Shown piece after piece: positions 60,806-64,000 of a stretch of DNA of 64,000 nt (position 1 is its first letter; each line of letters begins with the position of its first letter). The position numbers and the translations under genes are program-made. Under the pieces are notes generated by a model. That model did no database searches, was not told the DNA's origin, and saw nothing but the letters and a program-made list of their open reading frames with translations. Source of the DNA: QNBT01 sp964563335 (GTDB lineage: Bacteria; Planctomycetota; Phycisphaerae; Sedimentisphaerales; Anaerohalosphaeraceae); the NCBI GenBank assembly GCA_964563335.1, contig CAZLWL010000001.1, positions 1 through 64,000 of the forward strand, in the 5' to 3' direction.

Positions 60806-63244
60806 GTGGTCAAGCAGACGAATCTGTACAAAACGGCATTTGGGGTGATTGGGCTGGTAGTGTGTATGTTTGTGCTGTGCAGTTGTCTGTCGTTCAATAT
60901 CGCCGACGCCCCAAGTCAATACGCCTGGCCGCACAACGAGCCGGCGGCGAACTGGTGCGGCTCAATTGGTGCATTTCTGGCATACTACTTCATGTACTAC
61001 TTCGGGCCGGGTTTGTTTGTGCTGCTGATAGTTGCAGCGGCCGCGATGGCAACTGTGCTTGCCGGTGCAAGGGTAAGTCAGCCGATACTTCGGGCGGCCG
61101 GTCTGGTGATGTTGGTTACTGCGGCTTCGAGCACCTGGAATCTATTGTGGCCGACCCAGCCGATCTGGCCCTACACGGCGGGTAGCTTCCCTCTGGGTAA
61201 CGGAGGTGTGCTTGGCATCGCCGTGGCAAACTTCCTCATGAGCCATGTAGCCGTTCTGGGCACTTCCATAATTATCGGCTGCGGATGGACTGTCGGAGCG
61301 ATACTCCTGGCGGACAGCATTGTGCTTGCTTTGGCCCGCTGGTTCGGAGCGGGCATATTAAAAACTGTGGGCCTGGCCGTACCGGCATGGTCCGCAGCCC
61401 GGCAGCATTCCAGGGCAATGGCCGAGATTTGGAAAAAGCTCAGCGAAAGACAAAAGCAGCACAAACGAAAAATTCCGCTCGTTTCACGCAGGCCGGATGC
61501 GAAATTGGAAAGGCTCGTCGAGCCTTACGAAACTATTACTCAGTACGGCGAACACCTCCCCGACGACGAGTACACTGAACCTGGGCCTCAGACCGACCGT
61601 GCAAAGGAGGCAGAACCCGTTAAGGCGCCCCCACCCCAACCGGCAAAGGCCGCCCCTTATGTGCCGGCCAATTACGAGGATTATGAACTGCCTCCGCTGG
61701 ATTTGCTCAGAGTACCGGAGTACGGCTTCGCGGCGATCCAGGAAAAGATGGTGGAGCGAAAGGCCAAGGCCCTGGAGAACCTCTTGGCGGAGTTCGGTGT
61801 GAACGCCAACGTCGTCAACGCGGAACCCGGCCCCGCAATTACAATGTATGAACTCGAGTTGGCCCCGGGCATTAAGGTCAGCCAGATATCGAATCTTGCC
61901 AATGATATGGCCAGGGCATTGGGAGCAATATCCGTGCGGGTGGTTGCTCCCCTTGCAGGCAGACATACAATAGGTATTGAGGTCCCGAACAATCAGCGCG
62001 AGATAGTGCGGATAAAAGACCTCATCCAGCGCGCCGGCTCAAAACCACAGCGAATGCAGATTCCGCTGTTTTTAGGCAAGAGTTCATCGGGCGAGGTCTT
62101 GACCACGAATCTTGGCTCGATGCCACATCTGCTTATCGCCGGAACCACAGGCTCCGGCAAGAGCGTATGTATCAACAGTATCATCACAAGTGTACTTTTG
62201 ACAAAGCGTCCCAACGAGGTGAAGCTGATCCTGGTCGACCCGAAGATGGTCGAGATGACCGTGTTCGAGACTATTCCACATCTGATGTGCCCGATAGTAA
62301 CCGATATCAGCCGGGCTGAGCAGATACTAAAATGGGCTACGACAAAGATGGATGAGCGTTATGAGCTGCTGGCTGAGGCTGGAGTCAGGAATATTGACTC
62401 CTACAATAAACTCGGCCCGGAAGAGATTATCCGGCGGTTCCAGCCGTCAACGCCCGAAGAAGAAGCCAAAATTCCGAAAAAAATGCCGCACATCATCATC
62501 ATTATTGACGAGCTTGCAGACCTGATGATGACCGCCGCCAAGGAGATTGAGGCCTACATCGTGCGGCTCGCACAGAAAAGCAGGGCCATTGGTATTCACC
62601 TTGTAGTGGCCACCCAAAGACCTCAGGCGACAGTTGTTACGGGGCTTATAAAGAGCAACATGCCCGCCAGGATAAGTTTCAGGGTCGCTTCGAAAATGGA
62701 CAGCAGAATTATCCTGGACCAGAACGGCGGCGAGACGCTGCTGGGCGAGGGTGACATGCTGTTTCTAAGACCCGGCACCAGCGACCTTGTCCGCGCACAG
62801 GGGGCGTTTGTTGATGACGGCGAGGTGCGAAAAATAGCAAAGCATTTGAAAACCGTTGCTCTGCCGCAGTTCCACCCTGAACTGATGCAGCTTAACAGGG
62901 TTGACACCTCCGATGCAGCTAAGGATGAATTGTTTGACGACGCGGTTCGGATGGTCCTGGAGACAAAACGCGGAAGTGTTTCGCTGCTTCAGCGCCGCCT
63001 CAGCGTAGGTTACGCCCGTGCATCGCGAATGATTGAGATGATGGCCGTGTCGGGAATTCTCGGTGAATATAAGGGCAGCCAGGCCCGCGAGGTAACGATG
63101 ACATTCAAAGAATATGAGCGGATGAAAGAGCAGATGGCGGCCGACGCTGCGGCCCATTACGCCGACCTGACAGATGAGGATATCGACGAAGAATACGCCG
63201 GCGTCACTGACTCGGCCGATGACGAAAGTGAAGAAGATTTTTAG
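60806..63244 (+). CDS. ftsK: DNA translocase FtsK/SpoIIIE
   Basis: A septal, ATP-driven pump that clears chromosome termini at division. The 812-residue protein has about four to five N-terminal membrane segments (to about 190), a Pro- and charge-rich linker, and a motor domain with Walker A GTTGSGKSVCIN at about 448-459 and the Walker B region IIIIDELADLMM. A C-terminal winged-helix gamma domain (SVSLLQRRLSVGYARASRM) reads the orienting KOPS-type sites. It starts at GTG 60806 with ACAGGA 9 nt upstream. The protein is shorter than Escherichia coli FtsK because its linker is short, and it ends in a strongly acidic tail. Confidence 0.95.
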   Translation: MVKQTNLYKTAFGVIGLVVCMFVLCSCLSFNIADAPSQYAWPHNEPAANWCGSIGAFLAYYFMYYFGPGLFVLLIVAAAAMATVLAGARVSQPILRAAGLVMLVTAASSTWNLLWPTQPIWPYTAGSFPLGNGGVLGIAVANFLMSHVAVLGTSIIIGCGWTVGAILLADSIVLALARWFGAGILKTVGLAVPAWSAARQHSRAMAEIWKKLSERQKQHKRKIPLVSRRPDAKLERLVEPYETITQYGEHLPDDEYTEPGPQTDRAKEAEPVKAPPPQPAKAAPYVPANYEDYELPPLDLLRVPEYGFAAIQEKMVERKAKALENLLAEFGVNANVVNAEPGPAITMYELELAPGIKVSQISNLANDMARALGAISVRVVAPLAGRHTIGIEVPNNQREIVRIKDLIQRAGSKPQRMQIPLFLGKSSSGEVLTTNLGSMPHLLIAGTTGSGKSVCINSIITSVLLTKRPNEVKLILVDPKMVEMTVFETIPHLMCPIVTDISRAEQILKWATTKMDERYELLAEAGVRNIDSYNKLGPEEIIRRFQPSTPEEEAKIPKKMPHIIIIIDELADLMMTAAKEIEAYIVRLAQKSRAIGIHLVVATQRPQATVVTGLIKSNMPARISFRVASKMDSRIILDQNGGETLLGEGDMLFLRPGTSDLVRAQGAFVDDGEVRKIAKHLKTVALPQFHPELMQLNRVDTSDAAKDELFDDAVRMVLETKRGSVSLLQRRLSVGYARASRMIEMMAVSGILGEYKGSQAREVTMTFKEYERMKEQMAADAAAHYADLTDEDIDEEYAGVTDSADDESEEDF

Positions 63245-63701
63245 CTCCCCTCCTCCCACATTCTCCCTGACAGCAGGGCGGACACATTTCCCGCGGGTAC
63301 GGTAGTTTTTTTATGGCAGCCTTTTAAACTTTCACTGGCTTGGTCTTAGTATGTAATTGTCATTCTGAACAACGTGCACACAAACGTTATTCTGAGTCCC
63401 GATACATCGGGACACACAAATGTCATTCTGAGCGGAACGAAGTGAAGCGAAGAATCTCCGGCTTGCAAATGGGTGAGATTCTTCGGCTACGCCTCAGAAT
63501 GACAAATGCAGCCTCAAATCCTTCCTCTGGACAGATTGCATACCCGCTGGTAATATAGCCCGTGCCGTCGAACCCACTCTAAAATCACAGGCACCGGCAG
63601 TATGGTTTTTCGGGCAATACGGTCGAAAACCGCTAAGTAATCGGAGTTTAGAGGCAAAAAAAGGATGTGAAAAGTAATACTACTCTTAGGAGAAACCGAA
63701 G
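63245..63701. other. Intergenic region after ftsK
   Basis: No gene supported. It contains the second copy of the TGTCATTCTGA element (63359-63504). Between that and the next gene only the ribosome binding site of the latter (AGGAG, 63688-63692) is clear. Confidence 0.5.
63359..63504. repeat. Dispersed repeat bounded by TGTCATTCTGA / TCAGAATGACA, second copy
   Basis: It begins with TGTCATTCTGA and ends with TCAGAATGACA, like the element at 8371-8544. The palindrome CCCGATACATCGGG and the tail GAGATTCTTCGGCT-CGCCTCAGAATGACA are shared between the two copies; the middle part differs. Confidence 0.85.
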
Positions 63702-64000
63702 ATGACTTTGAAAAAAAGCGTATTGATGAGTTTAGTGATTGTCTTAACACTGGGGGCAATTGTCTCGGATGTTTATTCAGCCGGGGAGAAGTTTGACTTA
63801 AAACTAAAGCTCAAAAAGGGGCAGAAGTTTGGTCTGAAGATAGTTACCGACCAGAAGATGTCGCAGACCATGATGGACCAGCAGCAGAAAATGAATCAGA
63901 TGACCGCTATTGGAATGAGCTTTGAGGTGTTGGATGTCGATGACAACGGAAATATGTCGATAAAGACCACCTACCAGAACATTCATACCAGGATGGAAGG
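63702..64000 (+). CDS. Secreted protein, DUF6263-like, cut by the window edge
   Basis: The first 99 codons of a gene starting at ATG 63702, with AGGAG 9 nt upstream. A signal peptide (about 1-27, LVIVLTLGAIVSDVYSAG) is followed by KFDLKLKLKKGQKFGLKIVT and a Met/Gln-rich stretch (MMDQQQKMNQM). The pattern of a short beta strand followed by a Met/Gln-rich segment resembles DUF6263 family proteins of Planctomycetes, whose function is unknown. The rest lies outside the window. Confidence 0.7.
   Translation, partial: MTLKKSVLMSLVIVLTLGAIVSDVYSAGEKFDLKLKLKKGQKFGLKIVTDQKMSQTMMDQQQKMNQMTAIGMSFEVLDVDDNGNMSIKTTYQNIHTRME

Noticed and set aside
1..64000. tRNA or rRNA genes
   Set aside because: I looked for TTCGANNC-type T-arms and rRNA-like blocks on both strands and found none that would fold as a tRNA.

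Overview
The window reads as chromosome of a Planctomycetes-type bacterium, probably of the Phycisphaerae side. Pointers are a HYExAFE-family protein, a dockerin-like Asp-rich repeat directly behind a signal peptide in a secreted beta-helix protein, a fused AroD-AroE enzyme, a bacterial serpin, and a DUF6263-like secreted protein at the right edge. This assignment is inference from gene content; no rRNA or tRNA gene was found.

Layout. Positions 1-5100 hold housekeeping genes on the + strand: prfB with a programmed +1 frameshift, a leucyl aminopeptidase, folE and a double-domain 6-pyruvoyl-tetrahydropterin synthase. A ferredoxin / pyruvate-kinase-C fusion follows. From 6041 to 39289 everything is on the + strand and forms a long surface-polysaccharide locus. 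Its first part (6041-16574) is tight, with 4-bp overlaps, and makes nucleotide sugars: UDP-GlcA, an epimerised or decarboxylated derivative, GDP-fucose, a 3-amino sugar and UDP-ManNAc, plus two glycosyltransferases. Its second part (16844-30467) looks more AT-rich and loosely spaced: a Wzx-type flippase, a QueC-like PP-loop enzyme, a pyruvyl transferase, three GT4 glycosyltransferases, a polytopic membrane protein, a beta-helix protein, an HprK-like P-loop protein, a methyltransferase and a polysaccharide deacetylase. A membrane-anchored beta-propeller protein (30518) separates this from a third part (31618-39289): 3-hydroxyacyl-CoA dehydrogenase, thiolase, GNAT acyltransferase, sulfotransferase, DegT aminotransferase, a FemAB/GNAT-like protein and an ATP-grasp ligase. 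The third part could make and attach a 3-hydroxyacyl group to an amino sugar and sulfate it; that is my leading candidate for an undescribed decoration system.

From 39391 to 42453 lie a separately promoted beta-helix/dockerin gene, an internally deleted IS1182-family element with perfect 20-bp ends, a triple palindromic repeat and a PilZ protein. Divergent from PilZ is a cytosolic histidine kinase / NtrC-type sigma-54 activator pair with a possibly structured leader. The segment 45430-50505 mixes an MntA-HepT toxin-antitoxin pair, aroDE, two decayed genes (HtrA-like protease, redoxin lipoprotein), a catalytically degenerate E2-like acyltransferase and a coiled-coil lipoprotein.

The right third is mostly minus strand: kdsB and pyrG separated by a repeat-bounded FRG / GxxExxY cassette, then an operon HYExAFE - serpin - bioB - ddl - rsmD - cca. 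ftsK follows on the + strand, then a dispersed repeat and the start of a secreted protein. Start codons were moved from the longest frame wherever a ribosome binding site or a conserved N-terminus decided the matter. All coordinates and motifs come from reading the sequence; no database search was run.
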